This document shows positions 26,896-35,755 of a DNA stretch of 64,000 nt, in pieces. The stretch comes from Candidatus Gastranaerophilales bacterium (GTDB taxonomy: Bacteria > Cyanobacteriota > Vampirovibrionia > Gastranaerophilales > Gastranaerophilaceae): NCBI GenBank assembly GCA_900770525.1, contig CAAHDT010000027.1:124001-188000 (forward strand), given 5' to 3'. Both the position numbers and the translations under genes were made by a program. The notes beneath the pieces were generated by a model. That model had not been told where the DNA came from, made no database searches, and saw only the letters and a program-made list of their open reading frames with translations. Within the stretch, counting starts at the first letter, position 1; every line of letters begins with the position of its first letter.

Positions 26896-27351
26896 CTAAA
26901 TACCTGATTTTAATTTTTGAATAATTTGATCTGTAACATCAACCCCACCTACAAAAATTATTCTGTAGTCAACAATCGCATCTAAATGTTGTTCTACTAA
27001 AACTTTTTTTGCTGCGGCTTGAATATTGTTGTAAACTAATTCTTCTTTTTGGTTTCTTAGTTTTGCATAAGCATCTTGTTTTGCATCTAATTCTCTTGCT
27101 GTCGCATCTTCAAAGTTTTGTTTTTTCAAAGGTGTATCCAAAGCTTTATATTGCTTTTCTTTATCAACCATAAATTGTTGCAATTCCAAAGCCTTAGCAT
27201 CAACTTCCTTGATAGCTTGTTGTGCTAGAGGATATTCAGCCTGAACTTTTTGGTAATCAATATAACCAACACCTGCTGCGTACGCTTGGCTTACCCCACT
27301 AATGCATAGTCCGCATGCTAATGCTAAAATTGCCAATTTGAAATTTTTCAT
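26896..27351 (-). CDS. OmpH/Skp-family periplasmic chaperone
   Basis: Skp holds unfolded outer-membrane proteins in the periplasm for delivery to BamA. The protein has a signal peptide (residues 1-25, ...AYA) and then GVGYIDYQKVQAEYPLAQQAI, the family's N-terminal strand and helix. Two long charged helices form the tentacle hairpin (KELQ...KEELVYN), and a C-terminal strand carries DAIVDYRIIFVGGVDVT and the QIIQKLK helix. The length (151 aa) is normal. It lies directly after bamA, as in most diderms, with ribosome-binding site AGGAGG. Confidence 0.93.
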   Translation of the reverse strand: MKNFKLAILALACGLCISGVSQAYAAGVGYIDYQKVQAEYPLAQQAIKEVDAKALELQQFMVDKEKQYKALDTPLKKQNFEDATARELDAKQDAYAKLRNQKEELVYNNIQAAAKKVLVEQHLDAIVDYRIIFVGGVDVTDQIIQKLKSGI

Positions 27352-27386
27352 AAAACCTCCTGTATCTTAATTATATTTATTTTCTA

Positions 27387-29306
27387 CTAATATATTAAAT
27401 CACCTACACCAAAAGTAAAGTATCCGTTTTTCGAACCGCTATCGCCAACAGGTGTGAACGGAATACCGTAATCGATTGACAATGGTCCCATGCCAGGAAT
27501 ATACAATTTAACTCCAACACCTGCTGATACAGCATAAAGTGGTCTATCATACAATGTTGAAGAAATTGTCGGATTGAATATTTTACCTGCATCAACAAAT
27601 GCGGTCAATCTTATATTGTTAAGGAATGGAGCCTTTCTTGCTATACGAGTTCTATCCAAGAACGGTACAGGAGTTGCAAATTCCATTGAACCCATTACAA
27701 ACGCATCACCGGTACCTACACCACTCATCTTGAAACCTCTAACAGAATAAGGTCCGCCTAAACGATACGCCATAACTTCCGGCATGTCATCACCGTGAAT
27801 TCTTCCGCCGGCTCTAGCCATAAATGACAAAGATGATTTCTTCGCAATCGGAACATATTGCTTGATGGATCCTGACAATTTTCCGTGAGTTTTGTCAAAC
27901 CCATCTAAGCCGATTTCTTCGTCAAATCTGATGTTTGCCAATGTACCTTTTCTTGTAACAATAGCCGAATCTCTCGTATCATAAACAAGAGCCGGACTTA
28001 ATGACAAGAACAAACCACCATCAAGTTGTTTTGCACGTTCACTTATCGGAACACCGTATCTTGCATACATACTTGCAATTTTATTGAAGTCACCTTCTCT
28101 TACGTCAACATTTTCAACACCGAGAGAGAATGTTGATGTAAGATGTCTGTTAGCTTTTAATCTGTGAGCAACTGTCACTTCTCCGCCAAATCTTCTTTCA
28201 ATTGCTAGCGGTACCTGATAAGAACCAAAATCTCTAAAGAATAATTTTGACATCAAAGAAGTATCCGCATTCAAGAAATGTGGTTCAAAGAAACTCAACT
28301 CAACTTGTAAGTTCATTCTTCTCTTAATTGATGAATCATTAAGAATTACACCGGAACCAACCATACCGTTTAATGCAATTCTTTGGTTTAAACCACGGAA
28401 ATTATTATCAGCGAAACCAACAGAACCAAATACACCGGTAACAGAATCTAAACCGCCACCAACAGATATACTCATTGGTCTGGCTTCTGTTACATTTATT
28501 GTAATATCATACTTATCAGGATCGTCCTCGCATGGTTCAATATTACGCTGAACATCTTTAAATGATTGGGTCGCTCTCAATCTTACTAAATCCGCCATCA
28601 CTTGGTTTTCGTTATAAACCGCCCCAGGTTCAACCATGATATTTCTGGCAACAACATAATCTTTAGTTTTTTCGTTTCCTGAAATCGCTATAGAATTAAT
28701 AATACCTTCTTTAATTTTTATGTTTACGGTTCCATCTGGATCATCAGTTACGGATTCAATTCTCGCTAATATATACCCCTTAGAACTGTATACGGATTGA
28801 ATTTTTTCTATAGCCTCATTCAATTGCGCAATATTTTCAGGTTTTCCTTTCAATGGCAATAACGGTTCCAAAATTTCTTCTGTAGGGATTACCGTATTTC
28901 CTTCAATAGTAAAATCTGTAATAGGAGCATACTCTTCTAAGATAACTTTCAATGTAACAGTGCCATCAGGGTTATTCACCGGAATAACACGCATTTTATC
29001 CGTAAAATATCCGGTCTGATAAATATTTTTCAAACCGTCCTGAATAGCATCTTTATTATACGCATCACCTTTATTAATCTTTAATTTAGATAGAACTTCT
29101 TCTTCCGAAACAACATTAAGCCCATGGATTTCAATATCTTTTATGTGCTTAACAGCCTTTGAATCTGTTTTTTGAACCGGAGTTGTAGCGTAAGCTGACG
29201 AGTCTGCCAAGCTCGGAAAATAGTCATCTGCTGCAAAACCTGCAAGAGGGCATGTTACCGCAAGCGCTAACGCTGTTATTAATTTATATATCTTAGCAGA
29301 TTTCAA
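27387..29306 (-). CDS. bamA: Outer-membrane protein assembly factor BamA
   Basis: Inserts beta-barrel proteins into the outer membrane. A signal peptide (1-25) is followed by three POTRA domains (about residues 54-128, 131-203 and 205-276), fewer than the five in Proteobacteria and as in cyanobacterial Omp85. The Omp85 barrel spans residues 280-639 with the loop-6 motif SVRGFKMSG. The C-terminus is a terminal beta strand (YFTFGVGDLIY). The start codon is TTG, with AAGGA 7-8 nt upstream. It heads the minus-strand envelope cluster. Confidence 0.95.
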   Translation of the reverse strand: MKSAKIYKLITALALAVTCPLAGFAADDYFPSLADSSAYATTPVQKTDSKAVKHIKDIEIHGLNVVSEEEVLSKLKINKGDAYNKDAIQDGLKNIYQTGYFTDKMRVIPVNNPDGTVTLKVILEEYAPITDFTIEGNTVIPTEEILEPLLPLKGKPENIAQLNEAIEKIQSVYSSKGYILARIESVTDDPDGTVNIKIKEGIINSIAISGNEKTKDYVVARNIMVEPGAVYNENQVMADLVRLRATQSFKDVQRNIEPCEDDPDKYDITINVTEARPMSISVGGGLDSVTGVFGSVGFADNNFRGLNQRIALNGMVGSGVILNDSSIKRRMNLQVELSFFEPHFLNADTSLMSKLFFRDFGSYQVPLAIERRFGGEVTVAHRLKANRHLTSTFSLGVENVDVREGDFNKIASMYARYGVPISERAKQLDGGLFLSLSPALVYDTRDSAIVTRKGTLANIRFDEEIGLDGFDKTHGKLSGSIKQYVPIAKKSSLSFMARAGGRIHGDDMPEVMAYRLGGPYSVRGFKMSGVGTGDAFVMGSMEFATPVPFLDRTRIARKAPFLNNIRLTAFVDAGKIFNPTISSTLYDRPLYAVSAGVGVKLYIPGMGPLSIDYGIPFTPVGDSGSKNGYFTFGVGDLIY

Positions 29307-29340
29307 AATCCAGTCCTTAATTATGTCCTACCCAACCAAT

Positions 29341-29349
29341 ATTATATCA
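29341..29349 (-). promoter_or_regulatory. Extended -10 promoter of the bamA cluster
   Basis: Read on the minus strand the sequence is TGATATAAT, an extended -10 box 34 nt before the bamA TTG. The -35 region is weak. Confidence 0.55.
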
Positions 29350-29401
29350 TAAACTATTAAAAAGGAAATATTTAATATTTAGATACATATGTAATTATAT
29401 T

Positions 29402-31120
29402 TTACACAAATAAATTTGTAACTTCAAATTTATTTACATCAATTAGCCCTTTATCAGTAATTTTTATTTCAGGAATTACCGACAATGAAAGGAATGCCAT
29501 ACTCATAAACGGATCATCTATTTTACAGCCGATTTCTTTTGCAGCATTGCTTAGTTCTTGAAGTTTTATATCAACTTCACTAAAAGGTTTATCCGATATT
29601 AAGCCTGCAATCGGCAAAGCAAGATGAGCTAACGTTTTTCTATCTTTAACAATAATTTTACCACCTTGTGACTTCACAAGTTCAACTGCTGCGTAATACA
29701 TATCTTCATCATTTGTTCCTATAACAATCATGTTATGACTGTCATGTGCAACGGTTGAAGCAATTGCCCCTGTTTTCAAGCCAAACCCTTTAACAAAACC
29801 TAACCCAATATTTCCGCTTGCTTTGTGGCGTTCTATTACAGCAATTTTCAAAATATCATTTTTGGTATCAGCAATAGCCTCACCATCCTTTACCAAAGGA
29901 GTTTCCAATGATTCTTTTGTTATTAACTGTTTTGGAATTACATTAATAACTTTCACCTGTTTTTTATCAGTCGGAACTTTAATTTTAAAGTCATCAACAT
30001 TGAGCCACTTGATATTGACAGAACCTCTAAGAGCCGGAATTTTAAATTCAGAAGTATTCACAAGAATTTTTCCGTTTTCGGCAACAAGTTGTCCATTTTT
30101 AAATACCATTTGCGGAACAAATGTTTCTAAATCATTGAATAGCGCAATGTCAGCTTTATATCCGGGAGCAATAGCTCCAAGATTATGTAAGTTAAAATAT
30201 TCCGCAGTGTTTAAACTTGCCATTTGAATAGCTTTAACAGGCGAAACACCTTCTTTTACAGCCTTTGCAACCATGCCCGATATATGACGTTTTAAATCTT
30301 CCGGATGCCTGTCATCTGTCACAAACATACATTTTCTTGTATTATATTTTTTTAATACAGGCAATAAAGCTTCTAAATCTTTTGCACCGGTTCCTTCCCT
30401 TACCATTAAATGCATGCCGAGTCTTAGTTTTTCAACAGCTTCCTCCGGTGTTGTACATTCATGATCAGATGCAATACCTGCGGCTACATATGCATCAAGA
30501 TTTTTCCCGCATAGATGCGGCGCATGTCCATCAATTCTTTTACCTCTTTCTAAACCGAGTTTTATTTTACTTAAAACGCCTATATCTCCGTCAATAACCC
30601 CTGGGAAATTCATCATCTCTGCAATTCCAAGGACCCAAGGCGCATCTATTAATAACGCTAAATCATAACTGTTAAGTTCAACCCCTGATGTTTCTAAATT
30701 TGTTGCAGGAACACAAGAAGGTAACATCATATAAACATCCAACGGCAAATTTTTAGCCGCTTCATGCATAAAACTTATACCTTGCAACCCCATGACATTG
30801 GAAATTTCATGGGGATCAGATATAACAGTTGTTGTTCCTGATGGAACTACAAGCCCGGCAAATTCTGAAGGTAAAAGCATGGAACTTTCCAAGTGCACAT
30901 GCCCGTCAATAAAAGAAGGTGAAGCATAAGCTCCTTTAAGGTCAATTTCTTCTTTTCCGCAATATCCTTTAGAAATTCCTGCAATAGTATTTCCGGTTAT
31001 CGCAATATCAGTTTCATAAATTTCTTCTGAAAAAACATTAACCAACTTAACATTTTTTAAAACCAAATCCGCGCACTCATGACCACGGCTAACTCTTATA
31101 ATCTTCTCTATATTCTTCAT
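29402..31120 (-). CDS. adeC: Adenine deaminase
   Basis: Converts adenine to hypoxanthine and ammonia in purine salvage. The protein has 572 aa, full length for the amidohydrolase-superfamily adenine deaminases. The metal-binding HxH is in SFIDGHVHLESSM, downstream motifs include EMMNFPGVI, RIDGHAPHLCG and SDHECTTPEEA, and FVTDDRHPEDL carries the late Asp. The C-terminal Ade domain is present (VIGTNDEDMYYA, GGKIIVKDRK). The ribosome-binding site AAGGA precedes the ATG. It is transcribed divergently from nrdD. Confidence 0.95.
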   Translation of the reverse strand: MKNIEKIIRVSRGHECADLVLKNVKLVNVFSEEIYETDIAITGNTIAGISKGYCGKEEIDLKGAYASPSFIDGHVHLESSMLLPSEFAGLVVPSGTTTVISDPHEISNVMGLQGISFMHEAAKNLPLDVYMMLPSCVPATNLETSGVELNSYDLALLIDAPWVLGIAEMMNFPGVIDGDIGVLSKIKLGLERGKRIDGHAPHLCGKNLDAYVAAGIASDHECTTPEEAVEKLRLGMHLMVREGTGAKDLEALLPVLKKYNTRKCMFVTDDRHPEDLKRHISGMVAKAVKEGVSPVKAIQMASLNTAEYFNLHNLGAIAPGYKADIALFNDLETFVPQMVFKNGQLVAENGKILVNTSEFKIPALRGSVNIKWLNVDDFKIKVPTDKKQVKVINVIPKQLITKESLETPLVKDGEAIADTKNDILKIAVIERHKASGNIGLGFVKGFGLKTGAIASTVAHDSHNMIVIGTNDEDMYYAAVELVKSQGGKIIVKDRKTLAHLALPIAGLISDKPFSEVDIKLQELSNAAKEIGCKIDDPFMSMAFLSLSVIPEIKITDKGLIDVNKFEVTNLFV

Positions 31121-31284
31121 AATTTTATCCTTCGTTAGTAGGATACCACAAAAAATTTAAGTGTTATAATCAGAAACGGAGTTTTTACACGCTAAATCAT
31201 TCTTTCGGTCTATTTTTTTATATTAAGATTTAAAAAAAGATTTAAATTTTGTAAAAAGGTGTTTCATGACTTTAGAATTTAGTG

Positions 31285-31290
31285 TATAAT
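31285..31290 (+). promoter_or_regulatory. -10 box upstream of the nrdD leader
   Basis: A perfect TATAAT is preceded by a TTTCAT candidate -35 at 31262-31267 (17-bp spacer). The predicted start, near 31297, leaves a leader of about 190 nt before nrdD. Confidence 0.6.
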
Positions 31291-31296
31291 AATAGT

Positions 31297-31487
31297 AACA
31301 GTTTAAGAAGTGATGTAAAATCATCCAACGGCAAGTCATTACACCGTATTTGTATTAAAAGCGGGCATGCCCGATAAAAATACAAGAGGTCTCAAATTCA
31401 GTAATGTAAAGGCTAGTCGCTTAAATTGCAGACATATCTTGGGGCAGGACTTTGAAGGGTCCTTTTTACCAAAAAAAGGAGATTATT
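31297..31487 (+). ncRNA. Structured leader RNA of nrdD, candidate riboregulator
   Basis: This leader shows several paired elements. Hairpin A is GATG/CATC at 31312-31325. Hairpin B is ACGG (31328-31331) with CCGT (31344-31347). Hairpin C is a 7-bp TTGTATT/AATACAA stem (31350-31356 with 31379-31385) enclosing the palindrome CGGGCATGCCCG (31362-31373). The loop of hairpin B contains CATTAC (31337-31342), complementary to GTAATG at 31401-31406, a possible pseudoknot. Just before the ribosome-binding site, AGGAC and GTCCT pair and run into TTTTT, resembling a terminator. I recognise no known riboswitch class, and the B12 box is absent. It could also be a free small RNA. Confidence 0.5.
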
Positions 31488-33767
31488 ATGCAAAACTTGA
31501 ATAGCAATGGGAGAATTGTAAATATTATAAGTAATTCTAAACCAGAAGACAGAGCAATTTCATCTACTGTTTCTAAACCTAAAGCACTAGAATCAGTAAA
31601 TCCTATGAGTAAAGTTATCGGACTTACTCCCAAAATAAATCTTAATAATATTAAAATTATTAAGAAAGACGGAACTAAAGAAGATTACAATATTCAAAAA
31701 GTTGTTTCTGCTATTAAAAAATCTGCAGCCAGAATGACTGTTGAGTTTAGTGAAGATGAAATTCAAGAAATTTGCGATTACGTAAACAAAAGCGTATTAG
31801 AAACAAGACAGTCAGAAATAGAAATTTTCAAAATGCACTGCATTGTAGAAAACGCTCTTGAAAATATCAACCCTAAGGTTGCAAAAAGTTACAGAAATTA
31901 CAGAGATTATAAAATAGATTTTGTAAATATGCTTGATAAAGTTTACCAAGAAAGTCAAAAAATTATGTACATCGGTGACAAAGAAAACTCTAACGCCGAT
32001 TCTGCACTTGTATCAACAAAACGTTCATTAATATTCAATCAATTGAACAAAGAATTGTACAAAAAGTTTTTCTTGTCAGTTCCGGAACTTCAAGCAATAA
32101 GAGACGGATATATTTATATCCACGATATGTCAGCAAGACGAGATACTATGAACTGCTGTTTATTTGATGTTGCAAGCGTTTTAAAAGGTGGTTTTGAAAT
32201 GGGCAACATTTGGTACAACGAACCAAAAACATTGGAAGTAGCATTTGATGTAATTGGTGATATCGTTATGGCTGCTGCAAGTCAACAATACGGTGGTTTT
32301 ACTGTTCCAGAAGTTGATAAAATCCTTGCTCCGTATGCACAGAAAACATATGACAAAAATTACAAAAAATATATTGATATGGGAGTTTCTCCAGAAAAAG
32401 CTGAAGCCGAAGCTATTAAAGATGTTGAACAAGATTTCCACGATGGTTTCCAAGGTTGGGAATATAAGTTTAATACAGTTGCATCAAGCAGAGGAGATTA
32501 TCCGTTCATCACAGTTACAACAGGTTTAGGAACAAGCAAATTCGAAAAGATGGCATCTTTAATGATGCTAGCAGTAAGAAAAGGCGGACAAGGTAAAAAA
32601 GAATGCAAAAAACCTGTATTATTCCCAAAAATAGTATTCTTGTATGACAAAGAATTACACGGAAAAGGCAAAGAACTTGAAGACTTGTTTGATGCAGGTG
32701 TTGAATGTTCTAAAAAGACAATGTACCCTGACTGGTTGTCACTATCAGGTGAAGGTTACATTGCAAGTATGTACAAAAAATACAAAAGAGTTGTATCACC
32801 AATGGGTTGCAGAGCATTTCTTTCACCTTGGTATGAAAAAGGTGGAATGAAACCTGCCGATAAAGATGACAAACCTGTATTTGTAGGTAGATTTAATATC
32901 GGAGCAATCAGCTTACACTTGCCTATGATTTATGCAAAAGCTCAAAAAGAAGGAAAAGATTTCTATGAAGTTTTGGATTACTACCTTGAAATGATTAGAA
33001 ACCTTCATATCAGAACTTACGATTATCTTGGCGAAATGAGAGCCTCAATTAACCCTCTAGGTTTCTGTGAAGGCGGATTTTACGGCGGTCATTTGGGACT
33101 TCATGATAAAATTAAGCCTGTATTGAAATCTTCAACAGCATCATTCGGTATAACAGCGTTGAACGAATTGCAAGAATTGTATAACCACAAATCTTTAGCT
33201 GAAGACGGTGAATTTGCGCTTGAGGTTATGAGATACATAAACAAAAAAGTAAACGAATTCAAAGAAGAAGACGGTAATTTGTACGCTATTTACGGTACAC
33301 CGGCTGAAAACCTTTGCGGATTACAAGTTAAACAATTCCGTAAAAAATACGGTGTTGTAGACAAAGTTTCTGATAGAGGTTATGTTTCAAACAGTTTCCA
33401 CTGTCACGTTACAGAAAAAATCGGACCTGCTGAAAAACAAGATTTGGAAGGCAGATTCTGGGAATTGTTGAACGGTGGTAAAATTCAGTATGTAAAATAT
33501 CCTATTTCATACAATACAAAAGCCGTTGAAACATTAATCAAACGTGCTATGGACAAAGGTTTTTATGAAGGCGTTAACCTATCGTTATCATACTGTGATG
33601 ATTGCGGACACCAAGAATTGAACATGGATGTTTGTCCAAAATGTGGTAGCAAAAACCTTACCAAAATCGACAGAATGAACGGATACCTTTCTTACTCAAG
33701 AGTAAAAGGGGATACACGTTTGAACGCTGCAAAAATGGAAGAGATTAAAGATAGGGTAAGCATGTAA
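31488..33767 (+). CDS. nrdD: Anaerobic ribonucleoside-triphosphate reductase
   Basis: A glycyl-radical enzyme making dNTPs without oxygen. The 759-aa protein has an N-terminal ATP-cone (IIKKDGTKEDYNIQKVVSAI, about residues 42-130) and the NrdD catalytic domain with SARRDTMNCCLFD. The C-terminal zinc site is Cys-x2-Cys...Cys-x2-Cys (CDDCG...CPKCG), and the glycyl-radical region is RMNGYLSYSRVKGD. The start at 31488 follows AAAGGAG; an in-frame ATG at 31452 lies inside the structured leader. The stop overlaps the nrdG start by one base. Confidence 0.96.
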   Translation: MQNLNSNGRIVNIISNSKPEDRAISSTVSKPKALESVNPMSKVIGLTPKINLNNIKIIKKDGTKEDYNIQKVVSAIKKSAARMTVEFSEDEIQEICDYVNKSVLETRQSEIEIFKMHCIVENALENINPKVAKSYRNYRDYKIDFVNMLDKVYQESQKIMYIGDKENSNADSALVSTKRSLIFNQLNKELYKKFFLSVPELQAIRDGYIYIHDMSARRDTMNCCLFDVASVLKGGFEMGNIWYNEPKTLEVAFDVIGDIVMAAASQQYGGFTVPEVDKILAPYAQKTYDKNYKKYIDMGVSPEKAEAEAIKDVEQDFHDGFQGWEYKFNTVASSRGDYPFITVTTGLGTSKFEKMASLMMLAVRKGGQGKKECKKPVLFPKIVFLYDKELHGKGKELEDLFDAGVECSKKTMYPDWLSLSGEGYIASMYKKYKRVVSPMGCRAFLSPWYEKGGMKPADKDDKPVFVGRFNIGAISLHLPMIYAKAQKEGKDFYEVLDYYLEMIRNLHIRTYDYLGEMRASINPLGFCEGGFYGGHLGLHDKIKPVLKSSTASFGITALNELQELYNHKSLAEDGEFALEVMRYINKKVNEFKEEDGNLYAIYGTPAENLCGLQVKQFRKKYGVVDKVSDRGYVSNSFHCHVTEKIGPAEKQDLEGRFWELLNGGKIQYVKYPISYNTKAVETLIKRAMDKGFYEGVNLSLSYCDDCGHQELNMDVCPKCGSKNLTKIDRMNGYLSYSRVKGDTRLNAAKMEEIKDRVSM

Positions 33768-34258
33768 TGAACTATCACAATATTACCAAAGAAGACATGT
33801 TAAACGGCGAAGGCTTGCGAGTTGTATTGTGGGTTGCAGGTTGTAACCATCATTGCAAAAACTGTCACAATCCTATTACTTGGGATGAAAACGGTGGAAT
33901 TCCTTTTGATAAGGCGGCAGAGGACGAGTTGTTTGAAGCACTGAGTAAGCCTTTTATAGATGGGATTACATTCAGTGGTGGGGATCCTCTTTTCCCTAGT
34001 AACAGAAAAGAAGTCTTTCGCTTGATTAAAAAAGTACGCAAATTACACCCTGAAAAAACTATTTGGTTGTATACAGGCTATACTTGGGAACAAATCAAAG
34101 ACCTTGATGGAATTTCTGATATAGACGTGATTGCAGAAGGTGAATTTGTTGATGAATTAAAGGATAATAATATCCACTGGGTCGGGAGCTCTAATCAACG
34201 AGTTATAAAAGTTAAAGACTCATTAAATGGTGATATTGTTCTTTTGGAAACAAAATAA
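33767..34258 (+). CDS. nrdG: Anaerobic ribonucleotide reductase activase (radical SAM)
   Basis: Uses S-adenosylmethionine and a [4Fe-4S] cluster to create the glycyl radical on NrdD. The 163-aa protein has the radical SAM Cys-x3-Cys-x2-Cys motif (CNHHCKNCHNP), FSGGDPLFP and WLYTGYTWEQI, all typical of NrdG. It is translationally coupled to nrdD through a TAATG overlap. Together the pair points to growth in the absence of oxygen. Confidence 0.96.
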   Translation: MNYHNITKEDMLNGEGLRVVLWVAGCNHHCKNCHNPITWDENGGIPFDKAAEDELFEALSKPFIDGITFSGGDPLFPSNRKEVFRLIKKVRKLHPEKTIWLYTGYTWEQIKDLDGISDIDVIAEGEFVDELKDNNIHWVGSSNQRVIKVKDSLNGDIVLLETK

Positions 34259-34299
34259 TAAGTTGGGAACCGTACATTCCTCAATGAGCAGTTAAAAAA

Positions 34300-34336
34300 G
34301 TAGGGTGGAGAAAAGCGTAGCGATTCCCACCTCTAC
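34300..34336. repeat. REP-like imperfect palindrome next to the pilin gene
   Basis: GTAGGGTGG pairs with CCACCTCTAC (one bulged T) around a 17-nt GC-richer loop. It lies between the converging ends of nrdG and the pilin gene. The composition and form resemble REP-type intergenic palindromes. Confidence 0.5.
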
Positions 34337-34348
34337 ATCAATCAGACT

Positions 34349-35482
34349 CTACTGTGCACATATAGCTTGAACACTCGAGCCCCAAAAACGGATCGCCGAA
34401 AAAGTACTATAACCATTATCATTGAAAACACCTGTTAATACTCCGTTAGGAGGGGCAGCCATATTACTTGACCATAACTCAAAATAAGGTTGTGGCAAAC
34501 CAATTGAACTTGCCAGTGCTGTATCATATTTTCCATTTTTATAAATCTGGGTTGACATAGTTTCAATTTCGCTCATTGTTGGCAAATTTGCTAAACCATT
34601 ACATTGCTTTGCTGCACCTGCCCAATAATCTGTATTCGGTCCAAAACTTACACAGCTAGGTAACCCTAACCTATCTTTTTCTGCCTCACATTCAACTCTA
34701 GAAAGCGGTTTAGGTACAAACATACTACTGAAACATCTACCATTTGCACTTAATCCAACAGCACATTCGCCATTCAAACCTTTTATATTAAAAGCAATTA
34801 CATCTTGCTTAAATTTATTTGGTTTTTGGGTACCGTTCACCTCAAATATTGCGGCAACACAACCTGCTGTAGCATTCGTCACGGGTTTATTATCTTCTGT
34901 AGACCAAGCATATTGTTTTTCCGCATCCAATGCAGTGCACTTTTTGTTATAGTTCAATATTATTGGAACTCCATCAGCAGTAACTATACCAACGTTATTA
35001 CTTGAGTAATCATTATCTGCATCCGTTTTCATCATAAATGCAGCACCCGTTTTTGCATCCGAAACTTTATATTCACCATTCAAGGTTGTTATCGTTTCAT
35101 ACGGCCAACATCCACGCAAATTATTCACATCGCATCTTTTAGATATTTTTAAATGTTTTTGTAGTTCATCTACAAATGCATCAGTACTGTCATATGGACC
35201 AATTAAACCTAGCGAATTCATTTTTTCAGTCGCTTTTGTAAATTTATACTTTGCAGTTCTTACTTGTTCAGCTCTGATTTTGGCTTGAACATTAGTTAAT
35301 AATGCAGGTAAGGTTAATGCTGCGACTACGCCGATTATGCCAAGGGTGATGAGGACTTCGGCTAAGGTAAAGGCTACTTTCTTTTGCTTGACTCTACGCC
35401 CTCGCGTTAAACGGCAACGTTCGCACCAACAACGAAAACTCAACGTTTCCGTTGATTGTTGCTCATCTTTCGCTTCGCTCAT
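34349..35482 (-). CDS. Type IV prepilin-like protein with repeat-derived N-terminal extension
   Basis: A prepilin N-terminal signature, VAFTLAEVLITLG followed by an apolar helix (IIGVVAALTLPALL), is followed by a 300-aa globular domain with about nine Cys residues and a C-terminal CVSFGPNTDYW...FWGSSVQAICAQ block. It is probably processed by a prepilin peptidase and displayed in a pilus or pseudopilus. The true start is uncertain. The frame is open without a stop beyond 35596, but no good ATG or ribosome-binding site exists. I give the in-frame ATG at 35482, directly behind AAAGGA. The extension contains RRVKQKR-AAFT and, 44 residues later, RRVKQKK-VAFT, an internal duplication. Confidence 0.78.
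   Translation of the reverse strand: MSEAKDEQQSTETLSFRCWCERCRLTRGRRVKQKKVAFTLAEVLITLGIIGVVAALTLPALLTNVQAKIRAEQVRTAKYKFTKATEKMNSLGLIGPYDSTDAFVDELQKHLKISKRCDVNNLRGCWPYETITTLNGEYKVSDAKTGAAFMMKTDADNDYSSNNVGIVTADGVPIILNYNKKCTALDAEKQYAWSTEDNKPVTNATAGCVAAIFEVNGTQKPNKFKQDVIAFNIKGLNGECAVGLSANGRCFSSMFVPKPLSRVECEAEKDRLGLPSCVSFGPNTDYWAGAAKQCNGLANLPTMSEIETMSTQIYKNGKYDTALASSIGLPQPYFELWSSNMAAPPNGVLTGVFNDNGYSTFSAIRFWGSSVQAICAQ
35395..35423. repeat. 29-bp direct repeat, copy 1 (inside pilin extension)
   Basis: This copy matches 35727-35755 at 27 of 29 positions and contains CGCGTTAAACGGC. On the minus strand it encodes ERCRLTRGR of the pilin extension. It is GC-richer than the surroundings. Confidence 0.8.
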
Positions 35483-35542
35483 TCCTTTGCTCGGGCTTGT
35501 GAACGCTGCACGCTTCTGCTTCACTCTGCGAAAATCAACATT

Positions 35543-35561
35543 GTTGGGGTGAAACCCCAAC
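35543..35561. repeat. REP-like perfect hairpin in the pilin 5' region
   Basis: GTTGGGGT and ACCCCAAC form an 8-bp stem with loop GAA. Read in frame on the minus strand it would encode part of RRLGFHPNNV, which suggests that this section is repeat DNA and not selected protein. Confidence 0.65.
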
Positions 35562-35622
35562 CTACGTTCTACTTGACTATGTTGAGTGGCGCCCAAAACC
35601 CTGTCATTACGGCTTAGAAGAG

Positions 35623-35634
35623 CCCCCCCCCCCC
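35623..35634. repeat. C12/G12 homopolymer upstream of the pilin gene
   Basis: Twelve consecutive C on the plus strand (G12 on the pilin-coding strand). The pilin frame is open through it. Such tracts slip during replication and often cause phase variation; they are also common sequencing-error sites. Confidence 0.9.
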
Positions 35635-35726
35635 GAAAACCGCACTATGACCGGTTTTCAGCGTTTTCTTACTTCTTTTTATCATTCTTAATCCTCCGGT
35701 TTTCTTTTCTACATTTTGTCTACCAA

Positions 35727-35755
35727 TACGCCCTCGCGTTAAACGGCAGTGTTCG
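35727..35755. repeat. 29-bp direct repeat, copy 2
   Basis: The partner of 35395-35423 (two mismatches), 332 bp away and outside the pilin frame. Recombination between the copies would delete or duplicate the pilin 5' region. Confidence 0.8.

Noticed and set aside
31297..31487. Cobalamin riboswitch controlling nrdD
   Set aside because: No B12 box (GCCACTG-like) or matching core is visible, and NrdD does not use B12.
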